From contig WPIO01000076.1 of assembly GCA_009760855.2 (NCBI GenBank), forward strand, positions 1,579,501 to 1,643,500: a stretch of 64,000 bases of DNA. Reading direction: 5' to 3'. Shown in pieces: positions 53,093 to 64,000 of this stretch. Each line of letters starts with the position of its first letter. Within the stretch, counting starts at the first letter, position 1. The notes beneath the pieces were generated by a model, which was not told where the DNA came from, did no database searches, and was given only the letters and a program-made list of their open reading frames with translations. A program made the position numbers and the translations under genes. Origin of the DNA: Cristatella mucedo (lineage: Eukaryota > Bryozoa > Phylactolaemata > Cristatellidae).

Positions 53093-53797
53093 TTATCTTC
53101 AAGCCTTTAGCCTAAAATTGGACTGTTAACTTTAAAGTGGGGGGAAATGAACACGGCCTTTAATTGGCTGAACAGAAATGTAAGAACCCTGCACCTCCGT
53201 AGTACACAGCCTAGCACACAACTGAACAAAACTATTCCGCCCAACCACAGATTATTCTGCCGCTTATCAGCCATTATAATTCAGGAACCACGGCTGCTTG
53301 TATTTCATCAGCGTATGCTGGAACTTGCACCATTAGTAGTGCTACGTTAGCGACTTGGTTCTGCCCCTACAGGGAAGCAGGTGCAAATCTTACTAACACA
53401 ATTTCTTGAATCCCCGAGAACCTTCCAACGTCTCAAAATCCACCAGGGTTTTCTGGTAATGGGCATCACGTCTAAAATACCCTCCTCTTAAAGTATGGGG
53501 TCGGCAATCCCACAATGGTGGCTCACCTGCCGCCCCAAAACAGGTACGGTGTACTATATACATACACAGTAAGCAATATGTGTGATAAGTTTAGCCCGAA
53601 TTGTTTGCTGAAGACTAACGATCTAAGTTTTTTGCTTAATCTACTGCCATCCATAAACTTGCCACAACCACCACCAGCAGTGCTATAGCAAGGCTAGAAG
53701 AGATTGTATGGCCTAAGCGGGATATCATTGTACTTTTTTTTAATTTTCAGCTAAAGATGGAGCCAGAATGAGAGTTGACAGGCTTCTGATACAAAAC
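53093..53797. other. Gene-free stretch
   Basis: Nothing recognised. Confidence 0.3.
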
Positions 53798-53858
53798 ATT
53801 TTAAGTGCCTAAAAGGGGTGAAATTCTCTGAGGGCACCATACAATTTATTTTATGCTA
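53798..53858 (+). mobile_element. LINE B/SINE1-type 3' tail
   Basis: TTAAGTGCCTAAAAGGGGTG then ATTCTCTGAGGGCACCATAC. Both stem arms carry the same C-to-T/G-to-A change relative to the reference (GTGCC/GGCAC). Confidence 0.55.
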
Positions 53859-54879
53859 ATAAGAGTCTTCTTATAAGTATACTCAGTTCCATTGGTTTTC
53901 AGTATCAGTAAGGCTTGGTAATACTAGACAATTCTAGCTGTGCTCTTTCCTAGAACACTCGGCTATCGCGTGAAAATGTATGAGTTAATTGCCCCTGAGA
54001 GCCATGAACATATTGGGTAAGAGCGTAATAATTGTTTCGAGAAAATACAGTCGGGTCAGGAGGAAACTGCCTGCATGGCCTAATGATGACTGATTCATGT
54101 ATATTGGTCGTATAAAATTCTAGTTATCGTAAAATCATTAGATTCTAACGAATACGACAACATGGTGCTGAATAACAATGTACTAAGAGTTGAAATACTG
54201 CTTGAAATTTGATTTGTATTCAGGTAAATGAATGCCATCGGAGTTTCTATATTTGCTTGGTCATTAATTCAGGACGCATCTGTTAATTGAACAAGGTGAC
54301 TTAGCCGTCTAGGTTCTAGTGTCTATTATGTACCATCATTATGCTAACTCCACGTTTGTATAACTAATAATTTAATTTACACTACTATCGTTTACCATGC
54401 AATGTATTCACACAATGAAGCCGCTATCAATTCTCTTGCATGTTATGATCCCTCAGTATTTAGAGCCAGTCTATTCAAATTAAGCAAACATTTGTCCCCT
54501 AGAATTTAATAACTAAGCAGTATTCTCATCCTGTACTCTTAATTAAGTTAGAATTAACTACTTGCACTCTCAATATTGCATAATTTTTATAATTAATTAA
54601 AAAAAATTAATTAAACTGAACTGCGTTGAACTGTAAATTGTTGCTGCAAATCAAACAAAATCTTTGGCACGTGTCATTCTTTTCTTAAAGAAACAGTATT
54701 TTATACACATCAAAAGTCATTATTCATTATAGTTTTTTCTTGCTTGTAAGTTTTTACAAACACGTAGATGTGGAATTCAAAGAATTTACACAGAACAGTG
54801 CTAAGTAGACTAATGACTAGATAATTTTTTGTGGAACGAAACCGTTATAGATAGATGGTCTTAGATGACGAGAGACCGC
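53859..54879. other. Very AT-rich gene-free stretch
   Basis: A/T-rich with short poly(T) runs; nothing recognised. Confidence 0.35.
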
Positions 54880-55330
54880 CGCTGCCATCTCGCTGGAGTT
54901 CGCCGCCGCCGCCTCTGCGGGCTCTGCCTACACTGCAGGCTCTGCCTACGATGCCAGCTCTGCCGCCAATTCTAGCGCTGCTGCACTTCGAGCGCTGACG
55001 GCTCTGCGGACGCTACCGCCTCTGTCTCACCTACTGCCGCCTCGCCGGCGTTCGCAGCAACCGCCGCCGTCGTCTCGCTAGCGCCATCGCCTGTGGTTTT
55101 CTGGCACTCTGGAAGTCCGACCGCCGAAGCCTCTGCTCACCTTCGGGGCTTGCAAACACCTTCACAAGCGTTGCACGCAGCTGGGAGTGGTCCTCCTGCA
55201 CCGCCTCTGGAAGACTCGAAGCGTAAGCGAGTGCCCCGCCTGCCAGGAACGCGTATATATAGCGTGCCACGTAGCTGGGTCGAAGCCTTCGACCTCTCGC
55301 TGAGCTTCGCGCTCTGAGTTGAGTAGCCAG
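54880..55330. promoter_or_regulatory. Isolated GC-rich island with TATA-like box
   Basis: A 450-bp GC-rich block with GCTCTGCC repeats in otherwise AT-rich DNA. GCGTATATATAGCG at 55250-55263 is a good TATA box for plus-strand transcription, and GGTCGAAGCCTTCGACC just downstream is a near-palindrome. Whether it drives a transcript is unknown; open frames on both strands have no domain. Confidence 0.3.
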
Positions 55331-55503
55331 CTAACAAAGTCATCCCCGACGTACTAGTACTCCAGCAGCCTCTTTACATGGGCCACAGTGGCTCCCACCG
55401 AGAAATAGCTTGTAGATTAATGCTCTCCCAACAGCGTGTATGCGGAAGCAGGCAGAACACAGAAGAAGCTGGCTTACGAAGACGTATATTCTTGCCGGCG
55501 CCT
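55331..55503. other. Short unassigned stretch
   Basis: Nothing recognised. Confidence 0.3.
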
Positions 55504-55574
55504 ATATATATACTGAAATATATATATATATTCAATATATATATATATACACACACATATATATATATACATAT

Positions 55575-55610
<36 letters not shown>
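55504..55610. repeat. (TA)n microsatellite
   Basis: TA units with two short ACAC interruptions. Confidence 0.95.
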
Positions 55611-55612
<2 letters not shown>

Positions 55613-55875
55613 TGTGCGAGCTCCCGAAACGCAGCCGTTCTTCCCAAACGCCAGCGCTCCAACTGACCATCACACCGTCCCTGTTCACAGCTCATCCCCG
55701 CGGGTTAGCGGTTGGACAGAGCCGGCCTTTGTCCAAACCACAGCCGTCAGACCATAGCTCTAGGCACCGGCCCTTCCCTAGGCCACATCGACCAGCTGTT
55801 CGCGACCCTGGGCTGGTGGGAGGACACTACCGGTCTGCCTGCGCCGGCCGAGTGCCGGCGTGCCCAGAGATCTAT
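55611..55875. other. GC-rich gap next to the mariner relic
   Basis: Nothing recognised. It replaces the expected 3' end of the mariner. Confidence 0.3.
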
Positions 55876-56529
55876 TGATTTTCAAGCAATTCGTAATGGA
55901 CAATCCCTTCCCAGTCCCACTGTACACACAACATCGTTTTACGCTGCTGAAGATCTTGTTCCACGCACGGTTTTCGCTTTTTCACCGGGGCTAAGCTATT
56001 CCTTGCGCTGCTTCATATTAATGTACAGGCGCCATTTTTTGTCCCCAGTAACGATTCAGTAAAGAAATTGTTGCTTGTATCAATGAGCTGAGCGGTGACG
56101 AGAAAGCAAACCAGCGGAGATTTTGGCTCGTTCATTTTTTTTATTGTCACTTAAAGCAGGCGGAATCCCGTGCTCCACACATCTGAACCTTTCCCATCGA
56201 GTGAAGATGCTTCTCTATAGCACTGTGTGTGAGCATTCCAATTCCAAGGTCTCTCTGCAAGTTCCCTCGTCATTTGACGCACAAATTTGGTGCAAAAGTT
56301 GGTTTAATCGCTATTCATCGAACTCAACCAGACGACCAGAATGAGGTGCGTCTTTGAGGTCGAAATTTTCACTTTTGAACTTGGCATAGCAATCATGAGC
56401 GGTTCGTTCAGCTACGTCATGTTCTCCATACACAGCACAAATGTCGTGATCAGCTTTTGCTGCCTTAGAACCTTGATAAAAAGCAAAAAGGAGTCGAAAA
56501 TGCTCATTCTTCTCAACTTGAAATTCCAT
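55876..56529 (-). pseudogene. mariner transposase, broken
   Basis: N-terminal HTH region: MEFQVEKNEHFRLLFAFYQG, then ICAVYGEHDVAERTAHDC, FKSENFDLKDAPHSGR. After a stop near 56311 the frames continue with LSLLSRH-like (SAGLLSRHRSAH), VTGDKKWRLYIN (first catalytic Asp at 56043-56041; the canonical motif is TGDEKW), MKQRKE and SPGEKAKT, then GIVHYELLENQ after a frameshift. The WLSPGEKAK stretch points to a cecropia-like subfamily. Multiple stops rule out activity. Confidence 0.8.
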
Positions 56530-56699
56530 TTTAATGATCTGAAAATAAAGAAAATGATTAACTCGAACAAAAAACATTGGTTCTGGTAAAGCAAAACATC
56601 CTCTTTCGAATAATTTAAACACTATGCCAAAAACATTTAATAAAATGCTGAATGTTAAAACTTAAAAAACCGGCAGGAACTTAAGTTGCCAACCCAATA
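55876..56699 (-). mobile_element. mariner DNA transposon, 3'-truncated
   Basis: On the minus strand a TA dinucleotide (56699-56698) precedes the terminal repeat TTGGGTTGGCAACTTAAGTT (from 56697), typical of mariners. The transposase begins at ATG 56529. Homology stops near 55876, inside the catalytic domain, so the 3' end and right terminal repeat are lost. Confidence 0.8.
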
Positions 56700-58109
56700 G
56701 AATCATGCACATGTGCAAAAGCACAAACCACGTGTGTAATGCAAATGCAGGCTTCTCCTTGTCCAGATTATCCAAAAGACACCGAGACGCTTTTTTCCTT
56801 AAAAGGCCTAGACAAGGCATCACACTGGTGTGTGCTTGTCGGTGACGATTTGCACGGATTCTCATTTTTAGCCTATTCAAGATGGAATTCAAAATATTGA
56901 GGAGTTTAGCAGGCAGTGAACGTAGTTCGTGATTGCTTATGATAAGCCCAATTTTGTTTTCCTACAAGTATTTCCAATGAACTATAATTTTAACTTTAGT
57001 GGGCTCCGCGCAGTATCTGCTAGTCTGCTAGTCTCGTGGATTCTCAGGGTTTCCTTTCGCTTGGTTCGTTCTCATTCACTGGGTCCTTTCCATGTGTTTT
57101 TGAGAACACTAAACATTTCAACGCATCGTTTGCTATAATTTATTTCTGGAGACTTTAGAATTCGCGATGAACGTGTAACAGCGTGGTATTCTCATCAACG
57201 AAAGCCTTGGCTCTATTTATCTGCGGTAAAAGCACGCACCAAAAGAAAGCTAGCATAGTAGGCCATAACCTGGACTTTGCAATCACCAGGGATTTGTCTC
57301 CTAGAAGGGCTTCTTGTTCGCTAACTTGCTATCAATCCTATCGCGCATATTCTGTTTACTCCGTTTGCGTCCGTATCGCCATGCAATCAGTGGAATGGCT
57401 ATTGCACAACATACCTTACAACCCTTTCAAAATGCATGCTATATGATGCAGGATTAAGGGCACTCTGCTTGCTCGAGGACTTCAATGTTAAATACCAGCT
57501 ATTAAATCATAGTTATAGAAAACTATCCGGATAAATAAAATTCTCCGGGGGGGGGGGCGTGGGAGACCGATGAGGTAAGATTTTAGTAACTAATCAAGCT
57601 CAAGGGAAAGCAAATGAATTGTCAGTTCATTCTTAATGTCATTTCAGGGGATTTGATACGTAATCTAGCCAATTTTAATATGTACTCACGCATGTTATGA
57701 ACTGCAGATTTTTGCATGCAAGATGCTAAGAATGAAATCACGTGGTTCCAAATGACTAAACTAAGTGAACAGTCTAATCCTGTAGCGACAGAAAAATCTT
57801 CTGACTTGTATCATTTTTGCAGCAAGTCTGATACCACTCCGCGCTGCAGAACAGGAACTCTAGACGCGAGGCATTAACTTCAAGCAATATTTCGTTTGGC
57901 TAAGACCAAGTGCCTCGGATAGAAACTCTAGCAACACACTAATCATTAGCTCAGCAAACATTAGTGACTTACCTAGTACTTTTTACAGAGCAGCCGAAGT
58001 TAATTTTTATATTTGGCTGCGAAAATTCTTCTCGATTCACGTCTATGTAAATCATTTCTTGTCAAAAGTATTGCCCGAATCCACTGGGACATTTTGGTCA
58101 TGTTTTTAG
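56700..58109. other. AT-rich gene-free stretch
   Basis: Includes a G11 homopolymer at about 57547. No exon or repeat recognised. Confidence 0.35.
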
Positions 58110-58625
58110 ATAACAACAATAGTAGTAATAAGAAATTTTTATAGCACCCTCAACAAACAAAGTCTTTTTCTAAAATAATAATATTAATTAATAAATTTGA
58201 TCAAACTCCTTCAGAGAACTCAATCTATTTCTAGTTGCTGTACAATTGCTGCAAAGTGAGCTGTGATCGCACATTAGGTAAGGCGGTGTCTTTACACATG
58301 ACCTCGGTCCCGAGGTCATGTGTTCGAATCCTGCGGTGGGCGATCCTTTATCGCCACTGCAAGAGGTGGTGATAGCTGTAAAGGCTCTTCTGTCACTATA
58401 TAAAAGAGGCTGTTGAATCGGCTACTATTTATTTGTTTATTTAAGGAAGCACGATTGAACGGTAGTGGGTAGCATGCTCAATAAACAAGAATAACACGGT
58501 TACGGGTCAGATGCAAAGGGTCACCACGCAAGTGTGGTTAGTGGCAGTATGCAACAGTATCAGCACACATAAGCACAAAGTACGAATCACAGGGACCCAC
58601 TAAATGCTGTGATAAATAGATGCGT
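58110..58625 (-). mobile_element. LINE B 3' end(s) interrupted by SINE2
   Basis: One tail at 58120-58170 and a second at 58190-58257 (CTTCAGAGAACTCAATCTAT, ATTGCTGCAAAG). The second copy resumes after the SINE with GAAGCACGATTGAACGGTAG and runs to GGGACCCACTAAATGCTGTG at about 58606. Confidence 0.7.
58258..58437 (+). mobile_element. SINE2, full-length young copy inserted in LINE B
   Basis: A-box region GCACATTAGGTAAGGCGGTG, hairpin 58295-58322, B box GTTCGAATCC, then ATCGCCACTGCAAGAGGTGG, GATAGCTGTAAAGGCTCTTC and GAGGCTGTTGAATCGGCT, ending in TTTATT repeats. It is highly similar to the copy at 61757-61938. Confidence 0.8.
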
Positions 58626-59837
58626 TTTTAATTAAATGTCGACACTTTAAATATGCTGTTAAGGAAACATGTGAATACGGTTGGTGACGACATGAACAGT
58701 GTGAGCGCGCATAAGCAAGCGAAGAAAATGGCCTACTCAAGAGCTATACGTGGCGGATATTTTCAAAAGCAGTTCAAAGGTTCCCGTTTTTCCTAAATTA
58801 TGGTGCTTCCTTTGCGTATCTCTCAACTACCGAACGATCAAGAAGTTAAGATCACGCCGGAATTCGCTTTCAACCAGTGTAAGTAAAGCTAGCTACTAAC
58901 TGTAAATGGTTGCTTTGTTATTAGTAAATAGGTCTTTGGAGAATTAGCTGCTTCGAGTCCTCTGTGTTTATTTGCCTTCGATATCTAGGTTTACCATCCG
59001 ATCATTCTCCGTTCAGATGCAAAAGGCGAGCGTGTCTCTCGGCAACAGAAACCTGCATTGAGCTCGTACGTCCTGGTGCTGACGATCTAGGCACACGAAG
59101 GGGCCGACGGGGTTTGTAACCCAGCGAGCCAGGCACAGGGGGGGGGGCAGCAAGTGCGCTAAACAAAAGCAAGGGATAGGCAGACTGGACCCGGGCTCCG
59201 AGTACCGAATTTCGCGCTTAGGACGAATTCGGGCCGGTGCTTCCACTTCCGGTGAACTGTAATTGTAAGGCCTTACAATTACAGTAGGCAATCGCCGAGG
59301 GCGCTGCACTAAGGGGGCAGGGCAACAGGAAAAAACCAAACAACTAAAAGATAGTTATCTTTCGGTAAGGTTTGAATAGCTAATACACCAAACCGCTTTC
59401 CAGATCAGCATGTTTTGGCAGCTTATTGCGTGACTATCATAGAAAGCCGCTGCGAAGAAGAATTATCCGAGAAGTGCATGAGCAAAGGGTGGCCGTGCGA
59501 GCTGTTTGCAGCACAGGTGAGTCCTGGGGGTTTTGCGGACAGGTCGATGACCTCGCTCCTTGGGCGCATTGGCTGTCGGGGCAAATGGCGCAACAGGCAG
59601 CAGTGAAAGAGAGCTGGGTGGGCAGCGCAGCTAACGCCTAATGCCTAGACTTGGTCGCAGCACTGGAACCTTTTTATACGGGGGCCCTTGGCGACTAAGG
59701 AGTGGCTGAAGGTATGTCTAGTTGCCATGCAGAGCCCCGTAAAGTCACATACCTAGGGTGCTCAAACCAACGGTAGAGTCGCCCGCAGGTATCCTATCCT
59801 CAAGTCCTGCTGCTAGATAATCCGTTCCGGCCGTGCC
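58626..59837. other. Gene-free stretch, composition turning GC-rich
   Basis: Palindrome at 59257-59284; G10 run near 59139. No exon supported. Confidence 0.35.
59257..59284. repeat. Perfect 28-bp palindrome
   Basis: Arms 59257-59270 and 59271-59284 are exact reverse complements with no loop; centre AAGGCCTT. Confidence 0.95.
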
Positions 59838-59890
59838 TTTACAGACATTGAGCTCTCTGAAGGGCACTGTAAAAATGTGTTATCTTTGTT
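59838..59890 (+). mobile_element. LINE B-type 3' tail
   Basis: CCTTTACAGACATTGAGCTC, TCTGAAGGGCACTGTAAAAA and TGTGTTATC resemble the terminal hairpin region. Confidence 0.45.
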
Positions 59891-60214
59891 CCTAGCTTCA
59901 AAGGCGAGTCAACTATCAAAGACTTCTAGATAATGTAACGGCGAAAGCTCGGCTGAGTAGGCGTAACCGGCCGCTCGCCAAGCGGCGTAACCCTCTGCCG
60001 AATGCGGTTCGGTGCGCGTCTACGCGCAGTAAGCAGGCCGCCGCGAAACGAGCGTTCCTGGCGCTGACCTACTTACCGTTAGTAAGGGGTCGTGAGCTCG
60101 CGGCGTGAACTGTAAAGTGAGACAAACGAATAGGGGATTTTAGTGAGCTTTATTCGCAAGCGCACAATGTCGCGGCGCGTCTAACTCAGTTTTATCTCCA
60201 CTCCTCGCAGGCAC
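59891..60214. other. GC-rich stretch
   Basis: GGCCGCTCGCCAAGCGGC-type imperfect inverted repeats near 59970-59990. No gene. Confidence 0.3.
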
Positions 60215-60690
60215 AAGCACTCTTGCGGAGGGAAATAAGTCCCCGCACTGCGGCTACCGGCGTCTATTGTGGGGAACGACTCGAATAAGATGGAAGAGCC
60301 TGAACCTGGAAGCTAGACCCCGGCTGGAGAACCAGGGCTCCGCTTTCACCTTTAAGGCAGGAATAACTCTGACACTCCGCCCAACTACTTCTAGCTCGCA
60401 ACGGTAAATCCCTGCGCCGGGACCACGTGCTCGCGCGCGCACACACGCACATATACAAAGCACAACATAAACACAAAATGCGAGCCACGGGCTCTGTACG
60501 ACCGTATTTGGTGGCGTCCACCGATTCCTCCTGGCGCTGCCTCGCTTTAAATCCCATCAATTGCCGACGAACAGCCCGCCCTCCTCCCTCGCTTACTGAG
60601 AAACGAGTCCGGCAGCTAGCGACGACGGCGTCGAAACGAAGCCGAAGAAAGAGCCGCTCGAGCGAGCGTCGCTCTACTCTTAAACATCTA
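60215..60690. repeat. Module M, copy 1
   Basis: Segment order: CCGCACTGCGGCTACC, CGTCTATTGTGGGGAACGAC, GGCTGGAGAACCAGGGCTCC, CCTTTAAGGCAGGAATA, GGTAAATCCCTGCGCC, AACATAAACACAAAATGCGA, AACAGCCCGCCCTCCTCCCT, AAACGAGTCCGGCA. Both later copies share this order. Nature unknown; it could be part of an LTR element or a non-autonomous transposon. Confidence 0.6.
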
Positions 60691-61499
60691 GACGAGACTA
60701 CGGGGCAAGAGCGTAGTGATGTTGGGCCCGACACCTTGATCATTACGGTAAGGAATTCATACCGTCGCTAGCCCGCCGAATGAGCAACCCCAACCAGCTT
60801 GAATGTCGAACAGGTTCCAGGCGATTTTTTTGGACAGGGTTATGGCCGAGGTTGATAGGCCAGCCAAGATCGATTAGCCGCTCCGGCGGATAGAACACGA
60901 GTTGGAAAGGCCGAATCACCACCGCAGGTCCCAGAGCTTGTTGGCTCGCGTTTAAGCTCTCGCTCTGTAACCGCACTGGCGCTCCTCTCTGGCTCACTGC
61001 ACCAGGACAAAGGAGTTTTTTCCTCCGAGCAGTACTTTTTCGCGATAAAATTGAGCCAAGGCTGGCACTGCGCTGCAGTACTGGAGTCCTCAAAGGCGCA
61101 AGGGAAATCAACACTTTCAGGTCTCAAGTTGCGGCGGTCCTCAAAGGCATGACCTGTAGCAGGGCCTATCAGGCTCAAGTCATGCTAATTTCAAAGATGA
61201 GTTGGTAGTCAAAGGCCTTTTGTTGATGGTTATGTAACTCAGGCCCATATAAACGCGCCCGCAGTATGGTCCCTCTCAGTCCGTGATCTGGTGCACTGGT
61301 GCACTAACCGCGAGTCTCTTCCGAAGATAGACTGGAGTTGGATCACAGTGACCCGGCCACATGGCCCTCTGATAATAGTGGAAACATTACTGCCCTTCTA
61401 GTGCAAAAGTGACCGCAGCAGGTTTATGCCAGTGACTTTCCAAAAGATTCACGCGACAGAAGATTTTCTCAGCTCCATTTCAAAAGAAGGCTTGCAAAT
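60691..61499. other. Unassigned stretch between module copies
   Basis: No exon or known repeat recognised. Confidence 0.3.
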
Positions 61500-61625
61500 G
61501 GGGAGGAGTTGGAACGACCCAAATAGACGGAGGGGCCCGAACCAGAATCTTGATCCTGACTGGAGAACTAGGGCTCCGCTTCCATCTTAAAGGCAGAAAT
61601 ACCTCGCACACTACAACGAACACTC
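61500..61625. repeat. Module M, copy 2 (partial)
   Basis: GACCCAAATAGACGGAGGGG, ACTGGAGAACTAGGGCTCCG, CTTAAAGGCAGAAATACC: the central part of the module only. Confidence 0.6.
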
Positions 61626-61756
61626 TTTGTGGGGAAAATACGCCTCCGCACTTAGGCTACCTACGTCTATAGCGGGAAAGGCCCAAATAGATGGAGAAGC
61701 CCGAACAGGCGGTATATCTCACACGCTACATCGAACTACGTTTAGTTCACATCAGT

Positions 61757-61938
61757 GCCGTGATGGCACACTAGGTAAGACGGCTGCTTTCACGACCTCG
61801 GTCCCGAGGTCGTGGGTTCGATTCCTGCGGTGGGCAATTCTTTATCGCCACTGCAAGCGGTGGTGATAGCCATAAAGGCTCTTCTGTCGCTATACAAAAA
61901 GAGGCTGTTTAATCAGCTAGGATTTATTTATTTATTGG
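61757..61938 (+). mobile_element. SINE2, full-length young copy inserted in module M
   Basis: A-box region GCACACTAGGTAAGACGGCT, hairpin 61791-61814, B box GGTTCGATTCC, CACTGCAAGCGGTGGTGATA, GAGGCTGTTTAATCAGCT, TTTATT tail. Confidence 0.85.
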
Positions 61939-62056
61939 CAAATCCCTACGCCAGGATCAAGTTCGCTTCGCGAACACACACAAAGCATAAACATAAAATG
62001 CGAGCTACAGACGCTGTACAACCGTATTCGGCGTCCTCCGAATTCTCCTGATGTTG

Positions 62057-62304
<248 letters not shown>

Positions 62305-62749
62305 GTCGACCTCCTCGGATAAACAGCCCGCCCTCTTCCCTCTCTTCCAGAGAAAACGAGTCCGGCACGGCCGTTGAAACGGAGCCGAAGACGAAGAAGG
62401 AACCCCGAGCGAGTGTGGCCCTACCAGTATGTAACAATCCGGGACGAGTTGACAAGTCAGCCGATATTGACCAGCCTGCTAGTCCTACAACGACCGCTGC
62501 ATCCTCTTGCTCATTACTTGAGAACGCAGGTGCTTTTAAGCCACCTCTCTCGTTTTCACGGAAAACCGTCGAGCACCTCTAGGACGCTAGCGGCGACACC
62601 GACCTCGGGCGAGCGTTGCCCTATTCTTAAATTGCCAGCCGCGACTATACGGTTGACAGGCCAACAGCCGATATCAATCACCTCATGATCTTACCACGAC
62701 AGCTGCATCCTCTTGCTCAGCGCTCTGGGTCAGTTGTTTTTTCTGCTGA

Positions 62750-63010
62750 CCAGTCCTTGTGCGCCCTAAAATTGAGCCAGGCCGGTGCGGTGCTACAATT
62801 TTATTGACCTTGCCAATGTCAGTGGCCAGTGGAGAACAATTTTTTTCAAAACTAAAACTAGTAAAACACTATCTTCGCTCCAAAAATGTGCCAAGAAAGA
62901 CCTGTTGGGCTGGCAACAATTTCTACCAAATCATATTTAGCATCTTCTCTCGGCATTAAAGAAATGATCTGTGAGTTTGCCAAGAAAAAGCACGTAAAGC
63001 CAATTAGAAC
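62750..63010 (+). pseudogene. hAT transposase C-terminal fragment (ZMYM1-like)
   Basis: One frame reads LLTLPMSVASGEQFFSKLKL then VKHYLRSKNVP (about 62796-62892). After a frameshift another frame continues MCQERPVGLATIST, LGIKEMICEFAKKKHV. This is the hAT dimerisation motif (LPVSVASGERSFSKLKL..YLRS..SQERL..L) found in ZMYM1-like transposase-derived proteins. AATAAA follows at about 63083. No terminal repeats or catalytic region were found. It is a different lineage from the element at 38177. Confidence 0.7.
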
Positions 63011-63394
63011 GTCAGCTATTCTAGAGTTGTATGTATTACTGCATCTGTACATTTTATTAATGCATGTTTGAGAGCCGTTATGAGAATAAAATTGTATCAC
63101 CGTGCACAATGGATTTTATTCCACGACGGACCGGTGGGGGAGGTCGCGACTGATGGGGTAGGAGGTGTCGGACATCCGCTCTGGCCTAGCGCACCAAAAT
63201 GCCGTGCGACGACGTACGGCTGTTTATAGCACACAAACGGCCATCTTGTAGCGAGGCGGAAGTTGGAGTCGCTCGATACCACGCGCGGCAGCGCGGAGGT
63301 CAGGATCCAGGCTAATAGGGAGGTCATACGTTGCGCTGGCGCGGCGGCGGTCCGGCTTTTCAGACCTCCCCAATCAAAAGCGCCGCATCTAGCA
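63011..63394. promoter_or_regulatory. CpG-rich 5' region of the exon at 63395
   Basis: AT-rich until about 63110, then CpG-rich with GC boxes, reading into the exon at 63395. A CpG-island promoter is likely; no TATA box is seen. Confidence 0.4.
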
Positions 63395-63556
63395 ATGGCT
63401 GCTGCGGGCGGAGACGGTATGGAGAGGATTCGCGAGGAGGTGCGGCGTCGCACCGCTGCAGCGTTCCTTAAGCAGTTTACGCCGGAGGAAGAAAAGAAGG
63501 CTGACGAACTGTTGAGACGACTGAGGTCGAAGCCCGACCCAATCTACAGCGTTCAG
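63395..63556 (+). CDS. First coding exon of an unrecognised gene
   Basis: ATG at 63395 in a good context (AGCAATGG), 54 codons, then a donor CAG|GTATGA (GT at 63557-63558), phase 0. The peptide starts MAAAGGDGMERIREEVRRR and continues with a highly charged helix (FLKQFTPEEEKKADELLRR) and SKPDPIYSVQ. An upstream in-frame extension to 63263 exists but lies in promoter-like DNA. I do not recognise the family. The N-terminal alanine/glycine run and CpG context suit a housekeeping gene whose remaining exons lie beyond the window. Confidence 0.5.
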
Positions 63557-64000
63557 GTATGACCGGGCGGTGTATTTGTTTACTTTCCCTTTACCGACAG
63601 CGTCCTTCGTCGGGGGCGTTAGGGGACCATTCTGCTTTGGCGCCGCGGCCGTGGACGCGTGTCCGGTCGCTGAGACGCAAAGGCCAGTGCACGTGCGTGC
63701 CCTTTGGACGACCAGCGCCCGTCGTTTTTAGAAAGCGTTACCTTAGTTACGCGAGCGCTACCTCGACCGGCGCCACCCATGCGTGCCGCCGCACTTCCGT
63801 AGAAGGAAGGACGTTTGATTCGATAGCCGCTTGCGATGCGGTGGCTGCGATACGCCCCCTAAACACTCGCCGGCCGGCGAATGCTCAACAGCGACGCCTG
63901 CTGATCGCGTCCCTGCGCTAGCCTGTGAAATTGGGTTACAATTAAAGTAAAAGTGGGGGTCAGCTGATTCAACATTGAAGAATAGCCTATTGCAGGACTC
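63557..64000. other. Probable first intron of the right-edge gene
   Basis: CpG-rich to about 63920, then AT-richer. The open frame at 63559-63921 has no domain. Confidence 0.35.

Noticed and set aside
55378-55878. Open frames over the TA tract
   Set aside because: Tyr/Ile-rich microsatellite translation.
57183-57446. GHNLD in an open frame near 57262, resembling part of a metalloprotease zinc motif
   Set aside because: No HExxH before it, no splice borders, and it lies downstream of the ADAMTS-like stop codon.
58258-61938. Functional tRNA genes
   Set aside because: A and B boxes are present, but acceptor stems do not close and the unit continues into a shared SINE body and tail.

Overview
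This window is animal genomic DNA, most likely from an invertebrate; I do not assign a phylum. Support: spliced exons with GT/AG borders, dense non-LTR retrotransposon relics of L2/CR1 type, two tRNA-headed SINE families, hAT and mariner DNA transposons, CpG-dense islands, long CT/GA/TCTG/TA tracts, and exons of metazoan extracellular protein families (galaxin, ADAMTS cysteine-rich domain). Nothing prokaryotic is present. Base composition shifts sharply: about 1-26 kb and 59-64 kb are GC/CpG-rich, about 26-59 kb is AT-rich.

Genes. (1) Left edge: end of a plus-strand exon (1-53), then a minus-strand leucine-rich-repeat exon (534-641). (2) Two galaxin-like genes on the minus strand: a well-preserved secreted one (22179-23348, two exons, phase-1 intron after the signal peptide) and a shorter one (8200-8627) whose cysteine pairs decay toward the C-terminus. 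(3) Exons of an ADAMTS-like secreted protein on the plus strand (40971-41093, 45438-45567, 47509-47659, 47763-47891). The first two join in phase across the ADAMTS cysteine-rich motif; the later ones carry repeated GD...NC...C...CCxxC modules. Its introns hold an hAT element and LINE copies. (4) A first coding exon near the right edge (63395-63556) under a CpG island, product not recognised.

Foreign DNA. At about 19906-21920 (minus) lies an AT-rich fragment of a protein-primed family B DNA polymerase of the adintovirus/Polinton kind: N-terminal region, zinc finger, exonuclease motifs and an inserted endonuclease VII-like zinc motif. It has one in-frame stop and lacks the polymerase palm. It sits in GC-rich DNA beside the galaxin gene and abuts a LINE relic.

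Repeats. I name the families locally. LINE A is an L2-type RT whose roughly 240-bp 3' end recurs. LINE B is a CR1/L2-type whose 3' tail forms a hairpin followed by ATT repeats. SINE1 has a tRNA head and a LINE B-like tail. SINE2 has a tRNA head with a perfect hairpin between the A and B boxes. Several nested insertions give relative ages. A second theme is at least eleven short, perfect or near-perfect snap-back palindromes across the window; one lies inside a LINE copy whose relatives lack it, which suggests local template switching.
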